From Saccharicrinis sp. (lineage in GTDB: Bacteria > Bacteroidota > Bacteroidia > Bacteroidales > Marinilabiliaceae): 53,598 nucleotides of DNA. The stretch is from positions 1 to 53,598 of the forward strand of contig JAGXIO010000046.1 in assembly GCA_024635555.1 (NCBI GenBank), given 5' to 3'. Position numbers and translations under genes: made by a program. The notes below the pieces were generated by a model, which worked only from the letters and a program-made list of their open reading frames with translations, was not told the origin of the DNA and made no database searches. This document shows, piece after piece, positions 35,411 through 44,443 of the stretch (within the stretch, counting starts at the first letter, position 1; each line of letters starts with the position of its first letter).

Positions 35411-37417
35411 TTAACTCTTCTCTTTCAACATTTTCTGTAATTTGTACATCTCGTCGCGGAATTGTGCTGCGGATATAAAGTCAAGTTCCTTAGAAGCTTT
35501 TTGCATGGTTTTTTTAGCTTTGGCAATGGCTTTTTCCAATCCCTCCTTGCTCATATAAGCCACAACAGGGTCAGCGGCAAAATCAATTCCTTCCGGTTCG
35601 ATATATGCTTTTTCTCCGGCTTTACTTTTGGATAGCACATTGGTATTTTTTTTATGGATTTGTTCAGGTGTAATACCATGCTCCTGATTGTATTTCAATT
35701 GTTTTTCGCGTCGATGATTGGTACCATCTATGGTTTTTTGCATCGAATTGGTAATTTTATCCGCATACATAACCACCAACCCATTAATGTTACGGGCAGC
35801 CCGTCCTGCTGTTTGGGTTAGGGAGCGCTCCGAACGCAAGAACCCTTCTTTATCGGCATCCAAAATAGCCACTAACGACACTTCAGGCAAGTCTAGTCCC
35901 TCGCGCAAAAGATTGACTCCCACGAGTACGTCGAACACGCCCTTACGCAAATTTTCTAAAATTTCTACACGGTCAAGGGTATCCACATCAGAATGGATAT
36001 ATTCGCAGGGTATATTCAACTTTTGAAGATAGGCCGAAAGCTCCTCTGCCATTCTTTTGGTGAGCGTGGTAACCAGTACCCTTTCGTTAACTGCACTACG
36101 CTTGCGTATCTCCTCTAAAAGATTATCTATTTGGTTTAAACTGGGACGAACATCAATAATTGGATCCAGCAGACCCGTTGGACGGATTACCTGTTCCACA
36201 ATTACACCCTCACTCTTTTCTATCTCATAATCCGCAGGCGTGGCCGAAACGTAGATGGCGGTTTTTACTATCTCTTCGAACTCCTCAAATTTTAATGGGC
36301 GGTTGTCCATGGCTGCGGGCAAACGGAAACCATGCTCCACAAGGGTTTCTTTTCGCGATCTATCGCCACCATACATGGCTCTTATCTGGGGTAAGGTAAC
36401 ATGGCTTTCGTCTATCACCATGATAAAGTCATCCGGAAAATAATCCAACAAGCAAAAGGGCCGCGTACCTGGGCTTCGTCCATCAAAGTAGCGCGAGTAG
36501 TTCTCAATGCCCGGACAATAGCCCAACTCACGTATCATCTCCAAATCGTAGGTAACTCTTTCCTCAATCCGCTTGGCTTCTATAGGCTTGCCAATATCTT
36601 TCAGGTGAGTTACATGCTCCATCATGTCGTCCTGAATCATATGTATAGCCTGTTGCGTGCGCTCCTTAGTGGTCACAAATAAATTGGCGGGATATATAAG
36701 TAGTTCCTCTCTGTGCGAAATTGAAGTACCATTATCCGGATCGAATATAGTGATTTCTTCAATATCATCGCCCCAAAAGCCAATACGGTAGGCATCATCG
36801 GCATAGGCGGGATAAATCTCTACATTGTCGCCTTTCACCCTAAAGTTACCACGCTTAAACTCCACTTCGTTTCGCGAATACAAACTATCCACCAAAAGCC
36901 TTAAAAGTTGATTCCGGCCCATGCTTTGTCCTAACTTTAGGTTTATAACATTGGCATGAAAATCTTCAGGATTACCGATGCCATATATACACGAAACCGA
37001 CGAAACAACGATGACATCCTTACGACCCGATAACAGTGATGAACTTGTGCTGAGCCTTAATTTTTCTATTTCCTCGTTAATTGACAAATCCTTCTCAATA
37101 AAGGTATCGGTAACAGGCAAATAGGCTTCGGGCTGATAATAATCGTAATACGAAACAAAATATTCTACAGCATTATCAGGAAAGAAATTCTTAAACTCCC
37201 CATATAATTGAGCGGCAAGAGTTTTATTATGACTTAACACCAAAGTAGGGCGCTGCACTTTTTCGATCACGTTGGCAATGGTAAAAGTCTTTCCGGATCC
37301 CGTAACACCCAACAAAGTTTGGTGCGGTACATTATCCATTAGCCCTCGCGTTAGTTGCTTGATGGCTTCAGGTTGGTCACCGGTGGGCACAAAATCGGAA
37401 GTAATTTTTAAATCCAT
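35411..37417 (-). CDS. uvrB: UvrABC excinuclease subunit B
   Basis: This is the DNA-damage-verifying subunit of nucleotide excision repair. The 668 residues carry all expected parts: the Walker A motif in LLGVTGSGKTFT, the beta-hairpin region with YFVSYYDYYQPEAYLP, VIDESHVTLPQ (Walker B), the helicase-like ATLTK/LVGVNLLREGLDLPEV and QTAGRAARN segments, and the C-terminal UVR domain (LEKAIAKAKKTMQKASKELDFISAAQFRDEM in the last 50 residues) that contacts UvrC or UvrA. Length is normal. It is a single gene; uvrA and uvrC are not in the window. Confidence 0.98.
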   Translation of the reverse strand: MDLKITSDFVPTGDQPEAIKQLTRGLMDNVPHQTLLGVTGSGKTFTIANVIEKVQRPTLVLSHNKTLAAQLYGEFKNFFPDNAVEYFVSYYDYYQPEAYLPVTDTFIEKDLSINEEIEKLRLSTSSSLLSGRKDVIVVSSVSCIYGIGNPEDFHANVINLKLGQSMGRNQLLRLLVDSLYSRNEVEFKRGNFRVKGDNVEIYPAYADDAYRIGFWGDDIEEITIFDPDNGTSISHREELLIYPANLFVTTKERTQQAIHMIQDDMMEHVTHLKDIGKPIEAKRIEERVTYDLEMIRELGYCPGIENYSRYFDGRSPGTRPFCLLDYFPDDFIMVIDESHVTLPQIRAMYGGDRSRKETLVEHGFRLPAAMDNRPLKFEEFEEIVKTAIYVSATPADYEIEKSEGVIVEQVIRPTGLLDPIIDVRPSLNQIDNLLEEIRKRSAVNERVLVTTLTKRMAEELSAYLQKLNIPCEYIHSDVDTLDRVEILENLRKGVFDVLVGVNLLREGLDLPEVSLVAILDADKEGFLRSERSLTQTAGRAARNINGLVVMYADKITNSMQKTIDGTNHRREKQLKYNQEHGITPEQIHKKNTNVLSKSKAGEKAYIEPEGIDFAADPVVAYMSKEGLEKAIAKAKKTMQKASKELDFISAAQFRDEMYKLQKMLKEKS

Positions 37418-37442
37418 TTATATATTGTGATAGTATCAAATA

Positions 37443-37450
37443 CAAAAGTA
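37443..37450 (-). promoter_or_regulatory. Candidate -7 box for uvrB
   Basis: The minus strand reads TACTTTTG (TAnnTTTG), 26 bases before the uvrB start. No clear -33 box and no obvious LexA-type palindrome. Confidence 0.4.
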
Positions 37451-37510
37451 ACCAATAATACACCATTTAGTTTGTCATATAGGTAAAATCGAGTGTTAAA
37501 ATTTAGGCAT

Positions 37511-37536
37511 AAAAAAAGCTCCCAGTAGGAGCTTTT
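37511..37536 (-). terminator. Intrinsic terminator of the outer-membrane protein gene
   Basis: AAAAGCTCC (37514-37522) pairs with GGAGCTTTT (37528-37536). Read on the minus strand, the hairpin is followed by a T-run. It lies a few bases past the stop codon at 37541. Confidence 0.85.
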
Positions 37537-37540
37537 AAAA

Positions 37541-38371
37541 CTATCTTTTGTATCGTCTTGATCTTGAACTGCTTTTGGGACGCTTATATTTCTTGCTAGA
37601 GCTTTTAAATAAGCTCCTGGTTTTTAAGTAAGCCTTTCGGTTGTATTTTGGAGAGTTTTTCCATTGACTATCGTCAAACAGATAAGAAGCGCCTACTGTT
37701 GCCACATAAAAAAAATCGTTCCCTTCGGTTGGATGTATATTTCCGGCACCATCCTCCCAATCTTTATGGGCATCCAACTCGTCACCAAAAACTGCTGTAC
37801 CTATGGCCTCAACCGTTAAGCTCATTCGGTTACTCACATAATAATTAAGCCCGGCACCAAAAGATACTCCCGGTGCTATGCCACTTCTTTCCCGCCATAT
37901 TTCTCCGGGGGGGTTAATATTCATAGGGCCGTTGTATTCTGTAGCATTGTATTGTATTAAACTAAGCTGACCAATGATATAAGGATTGAAAAAACGTTGC
38001 TTAAATAAACCGTAAGCATAATCCAAAGGCCTGAAAGTGGCACCTAAGCCAAGTTGTATAAAGGTGTTTTCAAAGTTGGCATAAGGCAAGGTATTGCCCT
38101 CATTTATTTGAGTCCCCTTCATGGATCCATAATTTAGGTCGATGCGGGCATTAAGATATGACGTATATTCCCTTTCGGCTACCACACCAAACACATAGTT
38201 TGTTCTGGATTTGGAAACCAAATCGCCATAAAACATATTCACACCTGCTTTTGGTTGGATTTTAAAACCTTCAAGAAACTGATTTCTTTTCTTTCTGTAT
38301 TGTGATGATACAGATGTTGAAAGAAGTAAAATCATACAGGCTAAAACTGCCCTTATAAAGTATTGTTGCAT
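37541..38371 (-). CDS. Outer-membrane beta-barrel-type protein with basic tail
   Basis: The protein has a signal peptide (about 1-24, ending TSVSSQ). About eight alternating strands follow (FKIQPKAGVNMFYGDLV, YLNARIDLNYGSMKG, ENTFIQLGLGATFRP, GVSFGAGLNYYVSNRMSLTVE, DFFYVATVGASYLFDD), typical of small outer-membrane barrels. After the last strand come about 40 residues rich in lysine, arginine and serine (KSSSKKYKRPKSSSRSRRYK). Outer-membrane barrels usually end on an aromatic residue at the last strand, so this tail is unusual and may face the periplasm and touch peptidoglycan. Function unknown. Confidence 0.78.
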   Translation of the reverse strand: MQQYFIRAVLACMILLLSTSVSSQYRKKRNQFLEGFKIQPKAGVNMFYGDLVSKSRTNYVFGVVAEREYTSYLNARIDLNYGSMKGTQINEGNTLPYANFENTFIQLGLGATFRPLDYAYGLFKQRFFNPYIIGQLSLIQYNATEYNGPMNINPPGEIWRERSGIAPGVSFGAGLNYYVSNRMSLTVEAIGTAVFGDELDAHKDWEDGAGNIHPTEGNDFFYVATVGASYLFDDSQWKNSPKYNRKAYLKTRSLFKSSSKKYKRPKSSSRSRRYKR

Positions 38372-38842
38372 TTAGATTAGTTTATCGACAGGTTTAATAC
38401 GTATAAAAATGCCAAAAAGTTTAGTAAAAGTAAAATCTTTTTGTCAGTATTCAAATATGCTGAATATTTCACTCGCTAAAAAAACATTAGAGTATTGATA
38501 CTAAGCACGCTTAGCTAATTTTATGATTGAAGTAAATAACTCTATATCCCCAATCCAATATTAGCCTTAGCTATGCTGCTTTTAACTACTGATGAAAGCT
38601 TTTAGCTTAATACCAACACAAATAAAGCTGTCTTTTTAAAGTAAATAGAACAAAATGAACCAATAATATCATTCAATCACTAAGTACTAAATAACAAATA
38701 GATGCAAAAATAAAATTTATAATCAATCTTGCGCCACTATTACTGATTTATTTAGGATAATTTCGTTAAGATGACGTTATTTAGAGATGAAAAAAGAGTA
38801 TTTGTTATTTAAAGCAAATTCTTTTCCTATTCTTATGCTATT
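38372..38842. other. Gene-free AT-rich spacer
   Basis: About 470 bases with no supported gene, between two minus-strand genes. It is AT-rich with no strong hairpin and presumably holds the promoter of the outer-membrane protein gene. Confidence 0.55.
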
Positions 38843-40726
38843 CTATTGAAGCAGTATCTTTATATTCTCGATATTTTTTATGTTATTAACTTTTTTTCCT
38901 TCCGGGGTATAGCATAATTCTATTTCTCCCTTAAAATAGGCTGTTACTTTATCCCTCACCATTTTCATGGTGCTGTTAATAAGCTTATTTTGTTCTGTGA
39001 ATGGTTCCGGAGCAATGGCAAATGTGGAGGGCAGCCATCTTTGTGGAAATAGGGTGCCAAACTTTCCGTCCAATTTAAACACATTCAATTCTTTTTCTAT
39101 CATCCCTATTATCTCAGGATAATTATGGTGGTTTGCTAAAGCTTTTGTTTTTTCTAAATTAGGAACTACTATTGCCACGGTGTATGCATTTTGGTTGTTG
39201 TAGAGCATTATTTGGTCTATCAGTCCGCATTGATCCACAATGGCTTCTTCAATACCCTCGGGGCCGTACTTTTCGCCGTCGGAACCTATCAATAAACTTT
39301 TAAACCTACCTTTAACGTAGAGATAGTTCTCCTTATCCAAATACCCTAAATCGCCGGTAAAGAGCCATCCATCTTTAATGGTTTCTTGGGTAGCATCAGG
39401 ATTTTTCCAGTAGCCATGCATCACGTTCTCTCCTTTCACCACAATTTCACCAGTTTTACCCGTTTCTAAAAGCTCTCCATCGGTACCGCATATTTTTATT
39501 TGTAGTTTATCCACCACTTTGCCAGAGGAACCCAATTTGTGGTGAAGTGGCGTATTGGCCGATATGATGGGTGAAGCTTCGCTTAGTCCATATCCCTGAT
39601 ACATGGGTATGCCAATGGCATAAAAGAACTGTTGTAGGTCGAAGTCTAACAATGCCCCTCCGCCGATAAAATAAGTTAAGTTGCCGCCAAAACCTGTTTT
39701 AATCTTTTTGAAAATAATGGTGTCGAATAATATTAAAAGAGGTTTGGCCACCCATTTAATTCCTTGTCCCTTATTGTTTCCGGTTCCGTTGTACCAATAG
39801 GAAACTTTTAAGGCAAAACGAAACAGACTATTAATTAATTTTCCCTTTTGAGCTATTCCCTTTTCAATGTTCTTTTTAAAGTTTTTGGCCATGGCCGGAA
39901 CACTCATCAGCACGTGTGGCTGAATTTCGCGGATGTTGTTGGTAAAGTTTTTAAGGGTTTCAATTTGCGTTGCGCCAACCTGCACCGAAGCGATGCTGGC
40001 TCCTGTATCCATAAATGAATACAAGGCCGCTGTATGTGCAAAGGCGTGATCCCAAGGCAAAACCACTAAAGTACGATAATGAGCGGGAATATTTATGTAA
40101 CTAAAAGCCTGCTCAACATTGGCAGTATAATTTCGTTGCGTTAGCATAATACCCTTGGGATGTGCCGTGGTTCCAGATGTGTAGGTTATAGTGGCAATAT
40201 CGTTGGGACTAACTTCGGCAACTAGCTTTTCAAAAGCACGTGCATCCCGAGCCAGAACTTCCTTTCCGGAAGCAATGATTTGTTGGATATCCAACTCACC
40301 TTCCTCAAGCGGAGTATTGGGACTAAAAACAATTGTTAGCTTAAGATGTGGCAATTCCCTTTTAACCTTCCTAATTTTTGCCAACTGGTTTTCCGAGGTT
40401 ATAATAACGCTACTCTCCGAATGTTGCAGACGAAATATCAAGTCATTGTCGGCTTCTAATTTTGTACTAAGGGGCACTGTGATGGCTCTGTTACTCAGTA
40501 CGGCAAGTTCGCTCATCAGCCATAGGTTACGGCCTTCGGAAAGCAAGGCGATTCGTTCCTCGGGAACAATGCCATATTCTTTTAGGCCTAAAGTCAACTG
40601 TTTAACTACGTTTAACGTGTCGCTATAGCTGGTGGATTTAAAGGTTTGATTGTCCTTTTCCCATAGCAATGTGTTATTTGGAAATTGGGCTGCCTTTTTG
40701 GTAAAAAAACTAATAATGGATTCCAT
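38843..40726 (-). CDS. Long-chain acyl-CoA synthetase / AMP-forming ligase
   Basis: This 627-residue ANL-superfamily enzyme activates a carboxylic acid, probably a fatty acid, with ATP and joins it to CoA. Motifs are TITYTSGTTAHPKGIMLTQRN (AMP binding), GGGALLDFDLQQFFYAIGIP, YQGYGLSEASPII, WLFTGDLGYLD, and YVKGRFKSLLIGSDGEKYGPEGIEE with the glycine-rich hinge. The N-terminal KKAAQFPNNTLLWEKD fits the long-chain group. Acyl-ACP or acyl-aryl substrates are less likely. A TATATTTG box on the minus strand at 40756-40763, 30 bases before the start, is a plausible -7 element. Confidence 0.9.
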   Translation of the reverse strand: MESIISFFTKKAAQFPNNTLLWEKDNQTFKSTSYSDTLNVVKQLTLGLKEYGIVPEERIALLSEGRNLWLMSELAVLSNRAITVPLSTKLEADNDLIFRLQHSESSVIITSENQLAKIRKVKRELPHLKLTIVFSPNTPLEEGELDIQQIIASGKEVLARDARAFEKLVAEVSPNDIATITYTSGTTAHPKGIMLTQRNYTANVEQAFSYINIPAHYRTLVVLPWDHAFAHTAALYSFMDTGASIASVQVGATQIETLKNFTNNIREIQPHVLMSVPAMAKNFKKNIEKGIAQKGKLINSLFRFALKVSYWYNGTGNNKGQGIKWVAKPLLILFDTIIFKKIKTGFGGNLTYFIGGGALLDFDLQQFFYAIGIPMYQGYGLSEASPIISANTPLHHKLGSSGKVVDKLQIKICGTDGELLETGKTGEIVVKGENVMHGYWKNPDATQETIKDGWLFTGDLGYLDKENYLYVKGRFKSLLIGSDGEKYGPEGIEEAIVDQCGLIDQIMLYNNQNAYTVAIVVPNLEKTKALANHHNYPEIIGMIEKELNVFKLDGKFGTLFPQRWLPSTFAIAPEPFTEQNKLINSTMKMVRDKVTAYFKGEIELCYTPEGKKVNNIKNIENIKILLQ

Positions 40727-40888
40727 CTACATATATTTGTTGAATAGCACAATTACAAATATAGATAAATGTAAGTTTTTTCTGCTGATTTTAGTATAAA
40801 CATGGCGGATGGAGGATAGCTATTGGCTAATAGCTTTTAGCTGATGGCAGTCCTTAGCCGGCAGTATAAAGTGCATTTTAAAATACAT

Positions 40889-40921
40889 CTTCCCTCTCCC
40901 CCTAAAAATGGGAGAGGGAAG
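40889..40921. repeat. CTTCCCTCTCCC hairpin repeat
   Basis: CTTCCCTCTCCC (40889-40900) pairs perfectly with GGGAGAGGGAAG (40910-40921), a 12-base stem. It lies just past the 3' end of the phosphate transporter gene. A GGCTAATAGC repeat precedes it at 40810-40848. Confidence 0.7.
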
Positions 40922-40968
40922 AGTTTGCCTGAGCATAAGATATGTTGATATTTATCCTCTAAATAATC

Positions 40969-43224
40969 TTACGAATTATTATAATTTCCAAAGTCGCGCT
41001 GCGCCTTTAGTACATTGCCTAAATGCAGAATTAGGTTTTGTGTTTCGTGCAAAAAGTTCAGATACAACATACTGGTATGGGTACTCGACTTTTCTTTTTT
41101 AATACGTCGCAATTGCTTTTTACGTAAATCTTTTAAATCAGCAACAGTGGCCGTAAGATCTAATTGTATCGCTTCCAGATTTTGGTACGATCCTTTGTGT
41201 ATCATCCTAACCACTTTATTTATCAATACCTGCACTTCGCCTTTTAAAACACTTATCTCCTTAAACTGATCGGGTGTAAAAGGCGAATGGTTATTATCCA
41301 AATGAGTAAAGAGTGGTTTGGCGATATAGGTTAATGAGTGAGCCGATTCGCGCAAGTAATCTATCACCTGCACATAATGTAGGCTGGAGTCTATGTCGGA
41401 TTCTTGCAGTTTTTTAACGGTTTTATATATGTTGTCCTTGTACTTTTTAATGGTTTTGTTAATACGGTTAATGTCTTTAACTTTCAACTTCAGCTCCTTC
41501 CGGTTCTCGGCTTGAAAACAAGTTAAAGTAGATGAAAATAGATCAGACATCTCGTTTAACGAAACTGTAACATTTTTGGTACATTTAGTAAACAATGCTT
41601 TGGCCATTGCCTTTTCGTCAACTTCCTCTAGTTCCACATCTTTTGTAGCCAGCTCAATTGCAGTACGTTTTTTACTTAAAACGTGTGTTCTATATAGTAA
41701 AAAAGCAGCTGCAATTAATAACACAAACACGGCGTATATGCTTCCAAAATAAATAATAGTAGCAATAATAAAAGCAACCGTAAAGGCCGAAAAAGCCGTC
41801 AAAAACCAGCCGCCAATTACTGAGAGCACGCCTGTAATGCGATAAACAGCACTATCTCTCCCCCAAGCACCGTCGGTAAGCGAGGATCCCATGGCCACCA
41901 TAAAAGTAACATACGTGGTGGATAGTGGTAACTTATAAGAAGTGGCCATAGATATTAGGATACTGGCAACAACCAAATTCACCGAAGCCCTAATCATATC
42001 AAATGCTGGTGCCTCATTCCCCATGGCATTGCGCCTTTCATCGTACTCCGTGGAGTCAAATTGCTTCTCGACAAATTTTTTGAGTCGTTTGGGAATTAAA
42101 ATATTGGCAACAGAATTGGCATTTACTGAGCCGTGCACAATGGCGCGGGATAGGTACGAAGAACCAAATCGCTCTTCACCCTCATTCTGACGGGAGAGGT
42201 CGAGCGATGTTTTTACCACTTTACGGGCTTTTTTGGATGTCCATAAAGTAACTACCATAATTAATCCCGCAATCACCAACATAAAAGTGTCGGTTTTTAC
42301 AGCTCCGGCCAACGAGCTCATCAATAGGCTATCGGCCTCTACACCTGATGCCCTAAACACTTTAAATGCTTCGAATCCCGCCAACGGAACACCAATAAAG
42401 TTTACCAGGTCGTTTCCTGCAAAGGCCACCGCCAATGCAAAGGTTCCCGCTAAAACAGTAAGCTTGAGGATGTCAATTTTAAATAACATGCGCAACAACT
42501 CTAGCAAAACGCTCCAACCTACAAAGCATACGAGTATTATTTTGGTTGTATTATCATGGATAAATAGCTTGATTTCTTCGTCCATGAAGGAGGCTTCTTT
42601 TATTCCTTTGATGACAATAAAGTAAGTAATGGCTGTGATGGCAATCCCTCCCCAAATGGCTGCCAGATATTTTAGTTTTTTATCGTAATTAAAAGTAAAA
42701 AACATCCGAGTTACAAATTGCACCGCAGCCCCGGCCGAAAAGGCCACAACTACCGAAAGCAATATACCCGCTATGATGGCCAAAGCCTTAGCTGTATTTA
42801 TGTAATCACTCAAAGGTAAATCGCCACTTTGAGTAATCTTAATAATGGAAACTGCAATGGCGCCCCCTAGCAATTCAAACACAACGGAAACAGTTGTTGA
42901 CGTAGGCATACCAAAGGTGTTGAATACATCTAACAGCAGCACATCGGTTATCATTACCGCCAAAAATATGACCATAATTTCGGAGAAGTAGAAGTGTTGC
43001 GGATTAAAAATTCCTTTTCGGGCTACTTCCATCATACCACTGGAAAACGTGGCACCGATAAAAATACCAACCGCCGCAATTACCATAATAACTTTAAAAG
43101 AAGCTACTTTAGCTCCCATTGCCGAATTTAAAAAGTTTACAGCGTCGTTGCTGACACCTACAATTAAATCTGATATAGCCAAGGCAAAAAGCACCACTAT
43201 CAGCACAATATAAATATTTTCCAT
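40969..43224 (-). CDS. Inorganic phosphate transporter of the Pit type with PhoU-like tail
   Basis: The 751-residue protein starts in the membrane with LFALAISDLIVGVSNDAVNF and SAMGAKVASF, the PiT signature. MPTSTTVSVVFELLGGAIA follows, and a second half at 260-500 has FAGNDLVNFIGVPLAGFEA and TTYVTFMVAMGSSL. About a dozen membrane segments are visible, as in other Pi:H+ or Pi:Na+ symporters. The last 210 residues are soluble and helical and look like a PhoU domain (LNEMSDLFSSTLTCFQAENR, DYLRESAHSLTYIAKPL). PhoU proteins are normally separate and tune phosphate uptake, so the fusion may give direct feedback. Confidence 0.9.
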   Translation of the reverse strand: MENIYIVLIVVLFALAISDLIVGVSNDAVNFLNSAMGAKVASFKVIMVIAAVGIFIGATFSSGMMEVARKGIFNPQHFYFSEIMVIFLAVMITDVLLLDVFNTFGMPTSTTVSVVFELLGGAIAVSIIKITQSGDLPLSDYINTAKALAIIAGILLSVVVAFSAGAAVQFVTRMFFTFNYDKKLKYLAAIWGGIAITAITYFIVIKGIKEASFMDEEIKLFIHDNTTKIILVCFVGWSVLLELLRMLFKIDILKLTVLAGTFALAVAFAGNDLVNFIGVPLAGFEAFKVFRASGVEADSLLMSSLAGAVKTDTFMLVIAGLIMVVTLWTSKKARKVVKTSLDLSRQNEGEERFGSSYLSRAIVHGSVNANSVANILIPKRLKKFVEKQFDSTEYDERRNAMGNEAPAFDMIRASVNLVVASILISMATSYKLPLSTTYVTFMVAMGSSLTDGAWGRDSAVYRITGVLSVIGGWFLTAFSAFTVAFIIATIIYFGSIYAVFVLLIAAAFLLYRTHVLSKKRTAIELATKDVELEEVDEKAMAKALFTKCTKNVTVSLNEMSDLFSSTLTCFQAENRKELKLKVKDINRINKTIKKYKDNIYKTVKKLQESDIDSSLHYVQVIDYLRESAHSLTYIAKPLFTHLDNNHSPFTPDQFKEISVLKGEVQVLINKVVRMIHKGSYQNLEAIQLDLTATVADLKDLRKKQLRRIKKEKSSTHTSMLYLNFLHETQNLILHLGNVLKAQRDFGNYNNS

Positions 43225-43257
43225 TATCCGTATTTGTTAGGTCATATTTTTACGCCG

Positions 43258-43285
43258 CAAAAATAGACAGTATTGGTATGTGCAA
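43258..43285 (-). promoter_or_regulatory. Candidate promoter for the phosphate transporter
   Basis: On the minus strand TTG (43285-43283), 17 bases and TATTTTTG (43265-43258) fit a Bacteroidota -33/-7 pair, 34 bases from the start codon at 43224. Confidence 0.5.
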
Positions 43286-43677
43286 TGTTAATTTAATGTT
43301 AATACATTGTTAAAAATAAAAGTTTAGGTATACATTTCCACATCTAATATTCGTTCCATTCTATAAACCAATTAACACATATGAGATAATTTGGCATTAT
43401 GTAACACTTGAACATTGTAATTGTAATATATTTTTAATCTGTTGATTTTTCTTCTATTTTTGCGTTTCCTTAAAATTATTGAATCACTTAATCAAAGCTA
43501 AAAAATTGATTAGGAGGTTAGGTCTTTTTGCATCGGTAATAAATGATGCTTATGCGCTAATTCTGGGCAAAAAATAATTAATGTGGTTTGGTTTATAGCT
43601 CAAAGTTGGCTAATTTAAACCAACACTTTATACTATACTGTCGAAAGATGCAGTAAGATAGTTACTAAAAGCAACTA
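43286..43677 (+). other. Long leader region before the LysE-type gene
   Basis: No gene is supported. A TATTTTTG box at 43455-43462 would give a transcript with about 210 bases of leader. That leader holds a hairpin (TTGGTTTA 43588-43595 with TAAACCAA 43616-43623, extended by GTG/CAC) and a smaller GCATC/GATGC stem near 43530-43550. It may be an mRNA control element; no known riboswitch was recognised. Confidence 0.4.
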
Positions 43678-44316
43678 ATGTTAGTACAATATGTAATTGA
43701 TGGAATGATAATTGGGTTTTCGGCATCCGTTCCGTTGGGCCCCATTGGTGTGTTGTGTATTCAACGAACCCTTAATAAAGGGCGTCTATCAGGATTTATT
43801 TCGGGCTTGGGTGCTGCCTTCAGCGATACCATCTACGCAGTTATTGCAGGCTTCAGTCTATCTTTTATTGTTACGTTTATTGAGCAGCAACTTTTATACA
43901 TTCAAATATTTGGTGCTATTTTACTAATTGTACTTGGCATCAATATTTTTTACAGTAACCCAGCAGTACAGCTCCGCAAGCAACGGAAAGGTAAAAGCAA
44001 TCTATTTCAAGATTTCTTTTCAACTTTCCTTATCACCATTTCAAACCCCTTGGCCATCTTTTTATTTTTGGCATTTTTCGCCAGCTTTGGTGCTGTTAAA
44101 CCAGGCGACGATGTATCAAACCAATTTGCTTTAATAGGAGGAGTGCTCATTGGTGCTTCTTTCTGGTGGTTTATTCTCTCTTCTATAATTAGTCTATTTC
44201 GCTCCAAAATTAACCTTCGCCGTTTGTGGTGGCTTAATAAAATAACAGGAGCAGCTATAGTAATACTCGTGATTATTGCCTTTATTATTTCTATGTTTAG
44301 TAATCCATTGGGATAA
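43678..44316 (+). CDS. LysE-family amino-acid exporter
   Basis: The 212-residue protein has about six membrane segments. The N-terminal motif GFSASVPLGPIGVLCIQRTL is the LysE/RhtB signature with its proline pair, and the second helix pair has GLGAAFSDTIYAVIAGFSLS. Segment FLITISNPLAIFLFLAFF is a further family hallmark. These proteins export amino acids or related small molecules; the substrate here is unknown. It is followed by the peptidase lipoprotein gene at 127 bases, with no evident shared role. Confidence 0.88.
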   Translation: MLVQYVIDGMIIGFSASVPLGPIGVLCIQRTLNKGRLSGFISGLGAAFSDTIYAVIAGFSLSFIVTFIEQQLLYIQIFGAILLIVLGINIFYSNPAVQLRKQRKGKSNLFQDFFSTFLITISNPLAIFLFLAFFASFGAVKPGDDVSNQFALIGGVLIGASFWWFILSSIISLFRSKINLRRLWWLNKITGAAIVILVIIAFIISMFSNPLG

Positions 44317-44443
44317 ACCGTTTGCATGACAAACCCTTCATAACAAGTGCGCACTGACGAAGTATTTTTATGTAAATTGATAGTTTTCTGATAACTACTC
44401 ATTACTTTTAACGCTTAAATATCCATATCTGAAAAAACACATT

